From Chrysochromulina tobinii (lineage: Eukaryota; Haptophyta; Prymnesiales; Chrysochromulinaceae): DNA of 50,099 bases. Of the stretch, positions 10,252 through 21,427 are shown in pieces. The notes below the pieces were generated by a model. That model made no database searches. It had not been told where the DNA came from and was given only the letters and a program-made list of their open reading frames with translations. The position numbers and the translations under genes are program-made. Where the stretch lies: the NCBI GenBank assembly GCA_001275005.1, contig JWZX01003266.1:1-50099 (forward strand), read 5' to 3'. Each line of letters starts with the position of its first letter. Position 1 is the stretch's first letter.

Positions 10252-12640
10252 CTATATATATATCTGCATGATCGACTCGATGCCGCCACGGCACATCGGA
10301 CAATTCCCCGCGCCGCCCGATTTGCCGATCAGCATCGCCGCGTCGTCCGCGCACAAGCACACGTGTCCGCACGGCACGATGGCGTGCGTGGATACCTTTT
10401 CGTAGCAGATCACGCACATCGCGCACATCGCGCCCTGATCTTTGTCTTGAGCTCCTTCTCCCATCACATTCAGCATCTGTGGATCGCACCCGTGCTCGTG
10501 TGAGAGCACCGTCAAAGACGCCGCGACCTCGCATGTCGCCGCCCTCTTTTTGCTCTTCGGTTCGATGCACGAGGCTATCACGCCGATCAATTGCTCTGTG
10601 ATGCCCCCGACCGGCCACCTCGCCTCCCCGGCGCGGTCGATGAGCGCCGATAGAGTGTCTTTCCCCTTCTCTCCCTCCTCCACCGCCTCCTCGAACTCGC
10701 TCACCAGCGCGGGCTCGTCCCGGTCCTTGTCAAAGGCGCGGCGCGAGCAAAGCAGCTCGATCATGCACACGCCGAAGGAGTAAATGTCGCTCGCGGTCGT
10801 GATCTTGCCCGTCCTCGCGTACTCGGGGTCAATGTACCCCGGCGTTCCGACGATGCGAGTTGACGCTCCCTTGGCCGCGGCACCCTCGGCTTTGGCGCTG
10901 TCCGAAATAAGTCTGGCGAGCCCGAAGTCCCCAATGCAGGCGCTGAGAGACGAATCGAGAAGAATGTTCGCCGTCTTGATGTCGCGATGGATCATTATAG
11001 GCTCTGCGATCACGTGCAAGTACTCCAGGGCGGAGATCACTTGAAGCATCCACGAAATGCGGCGTCTCCACCCGCACGCTATCCGCGTGCTCAAGTCCTT
11101 ATCCAAGTATGACCTGATCGATCCGTTCGGTTTGAGCTCGTACACCAAGCACTTGCCCCCCCTCGGGTCGTCGATGCAACATCCGAGGAGCTGCACGAGG
11201 TTGGGATGCCTGCACATCTGCAGCGCGCCTAGCTCCGCGCGCAGCTGCTCCTCGCTGCTGAGCGTCGCCTCCGCCATGACCTTCACGGCGACCTGCTGGC
11301 TCGCGCCGATCGTGCCCGAGTACACAGGCCCGAAGGATCCCTCGGCGTTCAGGAGAGACTTGGGGCTGAAGCCGCGGGTCGCGGCTTCCAGCTCGCAATA
11401 ATCGTAGTGCCGGAGCCCGGCGTAGGACTTGTCGGGGCGGGGCAGAGCCTTGAGGTACGCCACCACCCTCACCTCCGTGGGGCAGCCAAACGGCAGGCGG
11501 TTACCCATGAGCGACACGGCGCGCGTTCCACCGTTCGCCGCTGCTGAGGAAGTCGCCGCTGCTGAGGAAGGCGTGTTGAGGAAGTCGCATCTCTCCAGGA
11601 CGGCGATGCCCTCAAGGTGCAGCACGTTCCCCGTCAAGGACAGGTTGTCCAGTGACGCGAGCTGGTGGAGGCAGTCGGGCAGGCGCTGCAGCCCGCAGTT
11701 AGTGACGGACAGCGACGCGAGAGCGGGGCAGTCGCAGATCGAGGGAGGCAGCTCAGGCACGTCGCAGTCCTTGAGTGACAGGGACCTGAGCGTGCTTGTG
11801 AACAGCACGTTGGGGAGCGCCGACTTGTACCCGAAGAGGGGAGTCGCAGTTCCGGCTCCAGAGATGGTGACGGATTCGAGGGACCTGCAGTTTGACCAGA
11901 ACGACGCTGTTGCACTGAAACCGTCAACGCCCTTCACGCTGAGCGACATCAGTGAGGAGGAGCCGGGGCTGAAGTCGAGAGAAGCCTTCCGGAGGCGAAG
12001 GTGCTCAAGGTCCAGACGGGACAGGGCGGTCACACGGACCAAGGACGTGTTCAGGTCCACAGGAGGAGAGCCGGGGGCGTCCTCGATGCCACTTAAGGAA
12101 AGCTCGGTGAGGGTGGAGGGAAAGACGGGGAGCCCTCGTGAGGCGCATCTTCTCCATAGGGGCGCCAGAGTTTCCAACGCCGTTGTCTTGAATCAGCGTG
12201 AAGCGGCTCATCTTTACGCAGTTGGCGAGCGATGGCAGGTCCAGCTCAGTGATGTGTCCCTTCGTGAATTGTAGCTCGCCCAGCGAGCCCTCGCACAGGG
12301 CTAGGTCGGCGTCGCGGATCCGGAGACACTTGACGCAGCAAAAGCTGAGCGAGCTGATGTGCTCCGCGCCAGTGGGGTCCTTCTCTCCCAAAACCCTGAA
12401 CACGTCGCGGCAGATGAAAGGAGGACGATCACCGCTCTCCGGACCCTTACCATCTAAGCAGGCTTGGATCCTGATGTTCCAGTCGTTCTTCTTCTCCTTC
12501 TTCTCCTTCTCCTCGTCCTCCTGCTGCTTCCCCATAGCCTCCTCTTTATACTTTCTGTACGCCTTGCGCCTTTCGTCCTCGTCGTTATGCATGAGCGCGA
12601 ACTCGCCGTCCTTGTTCAAACGAAGATAGTTGTTGGGCAT
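10252..12640 (-). CDS. LRR - RLK/Pelle-type protein kinase - RING E3 ligase fusion
   Basis: Predicted soluble kinase with a ubiquitin-ligase tail. The ATG at 12640 opens MPNNYLRLNKDGEFAL; a Lys/Glu-rich helix follows (QQEDEEKEKKEKK), then irregular leucine-rich repeats down to about 11510. The kinase domain (about 11370-10510) has VAVKVMAE, the catalytic loop HRDIKTANILLD, DFGLA, GTPGYIDPEYA and DIYSFGVCMIELL, all typical of the plant RLK/Pelle and IRAK group and apparently active. The last 70 residues form a C3HC4-type RING (CVICYEKVSTHAIVPCGHVCLC, then CPMCR). No transmembrane helix separates LRR and kinase. The reading frame changes once at about 12190-12200: the N-terminal frame (through SRFTLIQ) and the main frame (TTALETLAPLWRR) need a +1 shift, explained by a base error or by a very short 31-nt GTAAAG to TTCAAG segment. 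Ends with TAG at 10252. Confidence 0.87.
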
Positions 12641-12890
12641 GAGGGTCAATCGATGTGTATTCCTTGCGGGTGCGAGCGGGCGAAGCGAAAGCGAGCGAGT
12701 GTGAGCACCGGCGATCGTTTTAGTTCCCCTTGTTCTTTAACGAAACCGTTTCCGTCACGTTCACGTTATTTTGCGATCTCGAATGTTCTAACGAAACCCA
12801 TAATCTGCGAGAACAGTGAGGGGTGTCGCACATTTTGCTTGCGTGCAACGTGTTTGGCAGTTTGGGGCTGCTGTCGGGCGGAGCCGACGT
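12641..12890. promoter_or_regulatory. Probable bidirectional promoter region
   Basis: About 250 bp between the divergent RLK-RING (-) and Nudix (+) start codons. No clear TATA box is visible; assignment rests on gene orientation only. Confidence 0.4.
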
Positions 12891-13877
12891 ATGTCGAGCC
12901 GCGTGCGTGCGGTGCAATCCTCGGCGTGCCTGATGAGCGCTCTCGGGCTGCTACCTGCGCGTTCGGACCTAGCCATAGGCGCCGCGCACCAACTGGTGCC
13001 ATGTACAATCGGGCTCCGATCTGCAAGCGGGCCCTCAGTTGATCTGGGCGCGCCCGATGGCCTTTTGATGCCCTTGGGTCATCAGGATACTGTTGATGGC
13101 TGCCGCTGCCCGATAGAATACGAAGACGAGCTCCAAGATGCGCCTCCGCTCTCTCTCCGGCTCGCGGCTGTGGCGATCGCAATAGATTCACGCAGGCGCG
13201 TCCTGCTCACTCGTCGGCCGAGATCCATGAGCACCTTTCCGGGCGCGTGGGTGTTGCCAGGAGGCTCGGTCGATGCCACGGACACGTCACTCGTGTGCAC
13301 GGCGTTGCGCGAGTTGGAGGAGGAGACTGGCCTTCGCGCGTCTCTCGACGAAGACACGCTGCCGCTGTGCTTCTGGGAGTCATGCTACCCGGTAACCTAC
13401 GAAGGCTGGCGCGACGCGCGCGCTGTCGGCAAGCGCGTCGCACACTCGCTCATTGCCTTTATCGTGGTGCCCATAAGCGACGAGGTGATTGCAGAGTCGA
13501 CGCTGCGACTTCAACCCGACGAGTGCGACGCGGCGTGTTGGGTTCCGCTTGACGACGTGGCAGGCACGCTCTGCATCCGGGCGGCTGGCGTGCATGACGG
13601 AGCTGGTGCGCATGCATCGGGCGCCGAGCCCAAACTTGGCGCGGACGAGGCTGGAGCCGTAGCTGGTCCGCCCAAGAGGCAGCGTACATGGGAGGACGGA
13701 GCGGCTAGCAGCTCATCATACCCTGGCGTGCTCAGCACAACGGACGGCTTCTTGGAGCCAGGGACAATAAAGGCCGACAGCCTCGCTGGTGTCTACCCGA
13801 ACGCGTGCGGCGAAGGCGTGGGACGAGGGCACTGCTTTGCGCTGAGGCAGCTGTTGCACATGTCGGATGGCTCATGA
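12891..13877 (+). CDS. Nudix hydrolase (NUDT17-like)
   Basis: Hydrolyses a nucleoside diphosphate linked to another moiety; the substrate cannot be told from sequence. From ATG 12891 (MSSRVRAVQSSACLMS) 328 aa. The Nudix box is GGSVDATDTSLVCTA followed by LRELEEETGL at about residues 120-145: the metal-binding RExxEE core is intact, but the first half is one residue longer than the consensus and the usual Glu is replaced by Asp. The upstream ALTRRP-like strand (RRRVLLTRRPRSMSTFPGAWVLPGG) is typical of the NUDT17/NUDT8 group. A Ser-rich basic insert (PPKRQRTWEDGAASSSS) could be a nuclear localisation signal. GTG at 12816 is in frame but no ATG lies upstream, so 12891 is preferred. Single exon, divergent from the kinase gene. 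Confidence 0.87.
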   Translation: MSSRVRAVQSSACLMSALGLLPARSDLAIGAAHQLVPCTIGLRSASGPSVDLGAPDGLLMPLGHQDTVDGCRCPIEYEDELQDAPPLSLRLAAVAIAIDSRRRVLLTRRPRSMSTFPGAWVLPGGSVDATDTSLVCTALRELEEETGLRASLDEDTLPLCFWESCYPVTYEGWRDARAVGKRVAHSLIAFIVVPISDEVIAESTLRLQPDECDAACWVPLDDVAGTLCIRAAGVHDGAGAHASGAEPKLGADEAGAVAGPPKRQRTWEDGAASSSSYPGVLSTTDGFLEPGTIKADSLAGVYPNACGEGVGRGHCFALRQLLHMSDGS

Positions 13878-14812
13878 GAGCTCGGATCGGCTCTCTCTTT
13901 CGAGCTCGACGGTATGCGTCGGCCGTCGCGGCTCAAGAGGGCCTGCTCCTGCAGACTGGGCTATACAGCGTGCGAATGACTCTCAACGACTCGAATGTAT
14001 CCCTAGACGTGCAGCTGTATCTTTCGCGGAACGCGAACGCTCGGGCGGGGCGCGGAAGCGGCGCGGAAGCGCGGATGATCGACGATGACCACCTGCGTGG
14101 CTTCACTTACTCGTCCGACTCGCGCGCAGGCCGCAGCGCGTCGCGGGGCCGTGGGGTGGGACCGACCGGCGAACTGCGAACTCTGGGCGTGGGCCCCTCC
14201 CCCTGCGCTCGGCTGACGCTGACCGAATCCGAAATATCAATCTCCGGGGGGAATACACGATAAACCTCGCGAGGCGGAGCGGCGGAGACACAATCGGTGA
14301 AAACCGTAACCGAACGCCAGCCCGACGATAGTCGTAACGTAACCATATAATCGAACGCCCGTAATACCGAGGATATATGCCGACGCCGTCCCGCGCCTAA
14401 CCCGCGCCGGTGTACTGGATCCCCCGCCCGGGTAGAGGCAGTAAGACGAGAGTGACGAGAGCGCCAACAGCAACAGCCACAACCAACACCGTGCTCCGCT
14501 GCCTCCGTCACCTCCGTGGCCTGAGGTGTCAGACACCCGCATCGTCGCCCTCGCCTTCAAGAGGCCACCAGCACCACACTGCGACAGCTCCACACGGTCA
14601 CGCCTCCTCCACGCCGGCACGACCGCCTTCAGCGGAGCTCCACGGACCACGCCGGCGGCGCGGGCGCGGGCGCTACGACGCGGCAGTGGCCGGCGTCGTG
14701 ATGAGCACTTGCATGCAGAGCGGCCCACCGACGGCACGTGCGCCATCTCCAACGCGAACCAACCTGATCTCCCGCTCTCCCGGGAGATACGATCTCATTC
14801 GGAGATAGGATC
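13878..14812. other. Intergenic between convergent Nudix and GCNA genes
   Basis: Open frames here are compositional; none has a domain. Contains short inverted repeats next to both flanking stops (13876-13895, arms gagagc/gctctc; and 14767-14788) and a 19-20-bp direct repeat gagata(c/g)gatctcattc around 14783-14820. Confidence 0.6.
14767..14788 (-). other. Inverted repeat 3' of the GCNA gene
   Basis: Arms atctcccg and cgggagat (8 bp) around a 6-base loop, 25 to 46 bp past the GCNA stop on the coding strand; a possible 3' UTR hairpin. Confidence 0.65.
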
Positions 14813-16830
14813 TCATTCTGAGAGGCGCAGCGCTGCGAGCGCATGGCCGCCGAGCACATCATCGCCGTCATCGTCGAGCACCGCCTCCTCGCACTGCCCA
14901 AAAATGCCTGTTCCGAGTCCTGCTCCTTTGGCCCCATGCTCCTCCGACGGGTTGCCCGTGGCGCCGATGCGCTTCCCTTCGCGCCAGCGCTGGCCGAGGG
15001 CCGCCATCACGTCAGCCTGGCTGGCGCCGGGCATAGCCTGCTTGAGCGCCACATAGTGGAGCTTGACGAACTGTGCGTACGCATTCGCCGTACGCGGTTT
15101 GGATGGGGTCCCGTCCCGCTCGAAGGTGCCGACGAAGGTGAGCCGGCCGCCGCACGCTGCACAGCACTTGCGCTCTACGTCGACGGACTTGGAGTGGCGC
15201 GCGAACTCGTTGCCGCAGCCGGTGCACCGGTATCGGAACTTGCCGCCGAAGACGTCGTACGTGTGGCACGTCTTGATGGACATGCCCGGCACGGCGCGTT
15301 CGAAGGCGCGCGCCCACAGCTGGAAGGCGGCGCCGTGCGGCGGCTGCTTCTCACCCTCAAGGAGCCATTGGGCAGCGTGGCACATCTCGTGGGCGAGCGT
15401 ACCTGATGAGGGACGCAATCCGTGACCATCAGGGAGGCACTCAGTGACTCTCAGTGAGGTCATGAGTGGCCATCAGCGAGGCCATCAGTGAGGCACGTGA
15501 GAGCGCTCTCGTGAGCGCGCGTACCCCGCAGCCGTGCCTCGCTGTCGAGCACCTTTGAGGAAAGCTCGATCGCCGCCGTGCGCAAGCCGCCAGCGCCGCC
15601 CAGTACAGCGCCGCCCTTGCTCCCATCGGCACGCCCACGGAAGGCGCACTGGCCTGCCGTACGGAGCAGCCGAGGGTTCCACGTGATCGGCAGGTCGACC
15701 GGTAGAGCGCCCCCGAAGACGGCGGCGTTGTACTCGGCGTATAGCTGAGGAGCGAGCTCATGCAACCGCCGTTGCATCGACGCCTGCGAGCGCGGCGTTG
15801 GGGCGCCGCTACCAGCCGGGGTGCCACCACGCGCGGGCGTCCGCACCGGCGGGCGAGAATCGGGCGCGCGGCCACCCTCGTCCACGTCCACGTCCACGTC
15901 CTCGTCCTCGTCCACGTCGATGACGACAACGGCTCGGTTCGCCGCCGCAATGGCCCAGCGGCTCTCCGAGTGCGGAGTGCGAGCGGCGCGGCTGCCAGTC
16001 TCTCTGTTGAGGGGCTTCTCACCCAGCTTCTCACGCAGCTTCTCACCTTCGCACCGCCCCGAAGGTTTGGTGCTGGTGAGATGCTTGCCTTGCCTCTCTT
16101 GCACATCCTCTCCACGCCCCTCTTCGCCGCTGCCCTCCTCGCAGCTGCCCTCTGCGTCCTCATCCTCGTCCTCGTCCTCCTCGTCCTCACTACCCTCTTC
16201 ATAGTCAGGGTCGTCGTCCTCGTCCGGCACGATGAACCCGTCCAGGTCGGAGCCTTCGTCACTGCCATCGGTGCTCCGTGCGTCGTCCTCGTCATCGCTC
16301 TCTCCCCCCGCTAACCGACGCTCGCGACGACCCTGGCGAGGCTCCGCCAGCGAGCGGGGTGCGGGTGCCTTGGCTGACATGGGTGCTACCTTCTCGTCCG
16401 GATCCTCCTCCTCGTGGTCCTCATCGTCGCTCAGCTGCAGTTGGCGACGGGAGCCGGGGGTGCGGCGCGCACGATCTTGGCCGAGCACGGCCGCCTCCTC
16501 GTCCTCGTCCTCGTCATCGAGCACCACCGCCGCGCGTCGCCTCCACGGCGTCGACGGCGGCGGCGACGGCGGCGGCAGCGGCGGCGGCGGATCGGAGTCT
16601 GCTGCGAGCACACCCTCATCATCAGAGTCTGAGAATTCGCCCTTGGGAGCGTAGTCTGCTTGATCGTAATCTGCGTCCTTGGGCGCAGCCGTCGGCCCAC
16701 GCGGCATCGGCTTGGCACCCGCGTCCGAAAAGATGACCATCTGTTCAGCCTGTCGCGCCACCAACGCCACCACCTCCGCGGACCACCCTTGGGATTCCTC
16801 GATTGCATCCGCCGCCTCCTCGTGCATCGC

Positions 16831-16868
<38 letters not shown>

Positions 16869-17385
16869 CAACGAAAGGCGAATCACTCAGCACGTTGAAC
16901 ACGCGTGACGCCAACGCATCGGTGAACGGTACGACCGCGGTGGCACACGCGTCGAAATGCGACCCATTCTCCTTGTTCTCATCGTCGGATGGCTTACCCT
17001 TGCTGATAAGTGGCGGCGGTGGCGGCATGCGGAGCCGGAGGAGCGATGCCTCCGTAGCATCTCCTCTCAGCCGCGCATTCTCATCGTGCAGCCTGCCGAC
17101 CTCGCCACGAAGACTCATATTATCCGTGCGTAGTGCGTCGATGAGCTCGAGCTGCGCGTCCACCTCGCGCGCGCGCTCGCGCAACTGGGCATTCTCGAGC
17201 CGTAGCTCGGTGATCGCCCTTATCAGAGCTGGAGGAGAAGTGATAGCGTCCACGGGCTCGGGCGCACGAGCTTGCGTCGCGGAGTTCGAGCGCACGTTGA
17301 GCGGCAGCGCCTTTGTGCCGCTGGGTGGAGTTTTGGACGCAACGGAAGGCTGCGCCGAGGCCGCTAGGATTCCTATTGGCACCAT
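14813..17385 (-). CDS. GCNA-like SprT metalloprotease with acidic region, zinc finger and HMG box
   Basis: GCNA/Spartan proteins degrade DNA-protein crosslinks and keep germ-line or replicating genomes stable. ATG 17385 (MVPIGILAAS); exon 1 17385-15525, intron 15524-15403 (122 bp), exon 2 15402-14813; 816 aa. Order: N-terminal coiled coil (about 55-125), a very acidic disordered region with long Asp/Glu runs (about 165-480), then SprT: LYAEYNAAVFGGALP, then GTLAHEMCHAAQWLLEG with the HExxH zinc site at about 625-629, whose Gly codon is split by the intron. A zinc finger follows (YRCTGCGNEF then CCAACGG). PRTANAYAQFVKLHYVALKQ to ALGQRWREGKR matches an HMG box. Acidic IDR, SprT, zinc finger and HMG box in this order is the layout described for animal GCNA, so orthology is likely. 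Active-site residues are present. Confidence 0.92.
15403..15524 (-). repeat. Intron made of degenerate 11-12-nt repeats (GCNA gene)
   Basis: On the coding strand most of the intron is variants of cctcactgatgg in tandem. The bases ggtacgc occur at both splice junctions. The 14-mer ctgagtgcctccct is shared with the helicase intron at 39133-39208. Confidence 0.8.
16829..16866 (+). repeat. ctcgtc hexanucleotide tract coding for Asp-Glu run in GCNA
   Basis: Tandem cctcgt units; on the coding strand they give alternating Asp and Glu codons. Similar shorter tracts recur at 16155-16190 and 16495-16520 in the same acidic region. Confidence 0.85.
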
Positions 17386-18133
17386 CTTCAAAGCGAGGCG
17401 CGAGTTCGGTTGTGAATGGTGAACTGGCTGTTAAACTTTCGGCCGCATAGGATTAAATAGGGCTTCTGAATTGGCTGTTAACATGCGGAGGTAGGTAGAG
17501 AGAGGTAGGGCACATCAGTATTAGGTGTTGAGGAGCGGCGTGGGCCTCCAGGCTCTATACTCCAGTAGGTGTGAATTTGAAGTGTGAGCATCCAATCGAC
17601 TCGACCACGTCCTCCCGTTCGTCCGCTGACTAGCGGATTTGCGCCTTGTCGGTGTGAATACATTCACCCTATGAATCTTGATGCCGTGCTGAAGAGCACG
17701 CTCTCGACCCAAACGTCTGCCGGCGATCAAGTGCATCTCCGTTACACATCAACTCTTACAAAGTATCAAAGTAGTCGTCTTTCTCAGTGATCACTGTGGA
17801 TTGTGCAACACACGAGTGCAAAGCTGCAAACAAAGAATGAAACAACGCTCTCGCTCTCGGATTCTGTTTGCACGATCCCCCCGCTCGTTCGCCATCCATC
17901 GAGCTCGCGCACGCCATTCCATCCAAAGATCCAAACCCAACGAGCAACGTACAGAATACGTGCAGAACACGCCAGTCATCACCAACGCCGGCCGATGTAT
18001 TCTTAGAGCCCGAGCTCCATCCACGCTTAGCCCCGCCCACGCTTCCTGCCACGCACGGGTTGCCCACGCACGATGTGTGGTTTTGGGGTACCCTTTGAGG
18101 AAGAGAAACGCCTTCATCCAGTTCGTGGGGCTT
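17386..18133. other. Intergenic, upstream of GCNA and downstream of the PrimPol fusion gene
   Basis: AT-richer than its surroundings. A 15-mer attaggtgttgagga at 17520-17534 recurs at 32404-32418. No coding sequence recognised. Confidence 0.55.
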
Positions 18134-21100
18134 CTAAGGGGGGGAGAAGCGTGGATGCTTCGATGGTCGTGCCGCTTCGCCATCCTCGTCCTCCTTGTCA
18201 CGCTCTCCAGACGTCTGCTTCGTGTCACCATCAGCCTCGCTGCTCTCGTCCTTGTCGCTGCTTGGATCCTCTGCCGCGAGCATTCTGCGGTAGCTGATCA
18301 TCTCAAAGCCCCCTCCCTCGTCCTCAAAGAGGTCAAGGACACAGTCCTCATCGAAGTCAAGGAGTGCGCACACTTTCTCATCCTCATCGGCGCTCGCCAG
18401 CTGCTCTGCACGGGTGGCTGCTTCCGCTGCAGCGAGGGCCGAGAGCTTCTCCGGATTGTACATGCGCTCGATGTACGCCTTGGCTGGCTGGAAGCGGCCG
18501 GCGTCGGTGAAAGCCCAGAAGTTGGTCTTGAGGGGTATGTCTCGGCGCGCGTCGCCGAGCCGCACGGCCACGTCGCACCGAAAGCTCTCGCGGATGAATC
18601 CATACGTATTGGTATGGGGCCCACTGGTCCTGATGCCATAGCCGTCATTCTCGCCGGCCCATTCCTCATCGTCGTAGTCATCTTGAGGACGGCAGGGCGC
18701 CACAAAGTTCGGATCGACGCCGCGACCGAGCTTGCCAGCAAGTTTGCTCGCGATGGTGTCCGCCTCGATGGGCCAGAGGCGACCCTCGATCTTCTCGACG
18801 TAATCAGCTTCTATGGATCCGGGGCAAGGCACGTAGGCACGTGAGAAGAGCACCTGTGCTTCCATATCAAAAAGCGAGGAGAGGCTGCCCTTGAGGCTGT
18901 CCCAGCGGTCGATTTCGCGGCTTTTGAGCATCCTCTGATCTTGCTCATCCTTCTCCTTCGGCGTGAGCTCACGAATCGTGGTGATCCACGGACCAGTCCC
19001 CTCCGCTTGTGAGTACTTCACCTCGGGCTCATGGGAGGGCAGGCCAAAGGCGGCGCGGCGCACGCCAGGCACGGCACACTCGAAGCCCTTGGCGATGTAC
19101 TTGCTGATGCGAGCGACACTCGCGGGGCTCCAGTACATCGTGTCCACGTAGAACGCGCTGCGGCGCACCGCCTCAACAAACGAGGGAAGCGCCTCCACCA
19201 CGAGCGTCGGCGTCGCTGCCTTGGCGTCGATGCGCGCGAGAACCTGGGGCAAGGCACATCGAGCCACATCTCAATGGAGAAGGCAGTGTGGAGAAGGCGC
19301 AGCGCCAAAGTTGGCAGGTCAATTCAGTGGAGACGCGGTGGGTGCCTTCTCTCGGCGGCATGAGCACCTTGCACGGCTGGAGGTCAAAGTACTCGACAAT
19401 CTGCGAGCGAGCACGGTGCAGGCCGAGGATGATCTGGAAGGGGCGATCGGTTAGCCACGCGTCCTTGTTCGCCGCCGCATTGCCGAGTTGTGGGAAGCTC
19501 TGCTTTTCCTTGCTCACCTTCTTCGCGTCCTTCTTGGTGTACGTGATGGCCGCGTTGCTACGGCTGACGTCGTACACGCCCACGTAGCGCTCGCTCTGCA
19601 TGAGCTCGTCGATCTGGCGGAGCACGGCGGCAGACCCGTCATGGTCAAGGCCGTACAGGAAGATGTCAACGTCGGAGCCATGTTCGATGAAGCGTGCGAC
19701 GCCGCCGAGCACTGCGCCTCCGGCCGCGGCGGCGCACGTCGCGTGCTGCGTCAGGATCTCGATCACCGCCGGCGGCATCTGCTTGAGCGTCGTCTCGGCG
19801 GGATCGTCCTCGAAGACCTTGCAGCCCGTAAAGGTCTTGGCGTCGAGCTTGTGCGGAAGCGCCTTGAAGAGCCATGCCTCGCCCTCCTTGGCCATCGGGC
19901 TATAGCCCGTCACTTGTGCCAGCTCGTCGTCTATGAGGACCAGGGCTCGGTCCGAGGATGCCGGGGATGTGCCGAGCATCAGCTTCTGCTCATCTCGGTG
20001 GAGGGCCCACCAGAGGGGAGAAAGTTTGTACAAGTCGGCCACTGCCAGAACGAGATCTCGAATACGCGCCGCTTGGCGCAAAGGGGATCTGTCAGCGCTC
20101 ACGACTGCGCTCTACTGGGATGGGGGAGGCGCGGCGTTGGAACCCTGATCTCGCACCGTACGCTGCGCGCTCAAGCAGCGGGTTAATCTTGCGGGCCGGG
20201 CAGCCCAGCACGTCAACGGTCGCTTCGACGAGGGCGAGAAGTGTGGCGCTCGGCTCGCGCTTCTGCGTCAGCTCCCCTTTCTCGAAGAGGGAGAATATTT
20301 CTTCGAGCTCCGCGCGTTTGCACGGCATCCCAAGCGTCGGAACCCCATGGCCCTGCTCGTCAGCCGCGTCGCGGCTGCCTTTGAGAGCCCACCGGCCTGA
20401 GAGGAGTGAGCCGCAGTAGTCAAAGGAGCGCAGGAGCTGGAACCTAGCGCCCGAGATGTGCCAGCCGCTCTCGTGGCCCTCGGCGTCCGCGTCTTCGAAC
20501 GTGAGGATGGCCTCCTCGACACACTCGGGGTCAAAGGACGAGACGTCTGCCACTGCGGAGCTCGAATCCACGGCGGCGGCGGCGGCGCCGCCGGTGCAGC
20601 CGGCCGACACGTGTTTCGAGATGGGAGCGCTCTTGCCGTCCGCGCACTTGGTGCGCGGGCGTGCAATGCTCGTGAGAAGGCTATCAGGGATGTGCGTGAG
20701 GGGCGCCGCCCACAGCGCACGAATCCACTCCTTGTCCGTGCTGGGCGCCACGAGAACTGCGCGGGCGTCACGAAAACTCGAGAAGAGGGCGTGAGAACAA
20801 AGTGAGAACAGTCGGGACGACGATGCGGCAGGGCGGCAGGGCAAGAGACATCCAATGGGGAGGTGCTCTCGGGGTGCCCTGGGAGGGAGGCTTGGGGTGG
20901 CGCTGCGCACTGATGCCGCCGGTGCCCGTACTGGTGATACTCTTGAAGTCGACATTCGTCATGACCTGCGCGCCGCCGCTGCAGTCGTAGTAGCCGCCAG
21001 TATCCGCGAGCGCGCTGCGCTTGAAGTAGAAGTGCATGCCCTTTTTTGTCTGGGCACACGGCGCGTCCCGCAGCGAAGGAAAGCGCGCCTCAAGATCGGC

Positions 21101-21427
21101 GGCCGCCTCGGGGCTATCGCAGTCAACGACGCAAAGATCGTGCAGGATGATCGCATAATCGAATGCCCTTTCGCTCGCGATCGCTCGGTGAAAATCATCC
21201 CACGTCCAGCCCGGTTTGTATGGATAAAACGGTCGCTTGTCACCGACGCCGCATGGGGTGAGCACGTCGTGTGGGTGCGTGGCGCGCAGAAAGCCAGTCA
21301 GGAGCGTGAGCTGCATATCACAACTCGGCGACGGCGCAGGGGTGCTGCGGTCAACGTGGCCGTCCGTGGGTAGGCGAAGCGGTTCGCGCGTGGGCGAGGT
21401 CGGTGGCACGCTCGTTGTTCCTTGCAT
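18134..21427 (-). CDS. PrimPol-type (archaeo-eukaryotic primase) protein fused to a GSDxD nucleotidyltransferase-like domain
   Basis: Four exons solved by phase: 21427-20911, 20756-20162, 20088-19368, 19243-18134; introns of 154, 73 and 124 bp; 980 aa from ATG 21427. Residues about 45-215 read as a bifunctional primase-polymerase (Prim_Pol, PF09250-like) domain: motif I LCVVDCDSPEA with DxD near 101-103, motif II KKGMHFYF with His near 132, motif III NVDFKSI near 159, followed across the intron by GGIILVAPSTDKEW, the usual 'GG-V-aPPS' strand. A helical middle part is not recognised. Around 490-515, GGAVLGG then GSDVDIFLYGLD fits the nucleotidyltransferase pattern G-G, D-x-D. The region after it (PFQIILGLHRARSQIVEYFD, then YWSPASVARISKYIAKGFECAVPG) recalls a family seen in algae and large DNA viruses. 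The tail is acidic and ends in a basic patch. The third intron donor (AAG|GTGCTC) is the least certain. Confidence 0.84.

Noticed and set aside
14237-14752. 171-codon minus frame with two hydrophobic runs
   Set aside because: Arg-rich start and no family resemblance; overlaps equally long frames on the other strand.
14783-14820. Two-unit gagata(c/g)gatctcattc repeat as a possible CRISPR or array
   Set aside because: Only two units without regular spacers, in a eukaryotic context.
17801-18844. 347-codon open frame on the + strand
   Set aside because: It is antisense to the end of the PrimPol fusion gene, whose protein is well composed; the + product is low in recognisable features and matches GC-driven shadow coding.
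18134-21427. An integrated giant-virus segment
   Set aside because: The gene has three spliceosomal-type introns and sits among ordinary eukaryotic genes with the same base composition; only a single-gene viral ancestry can be suggested.
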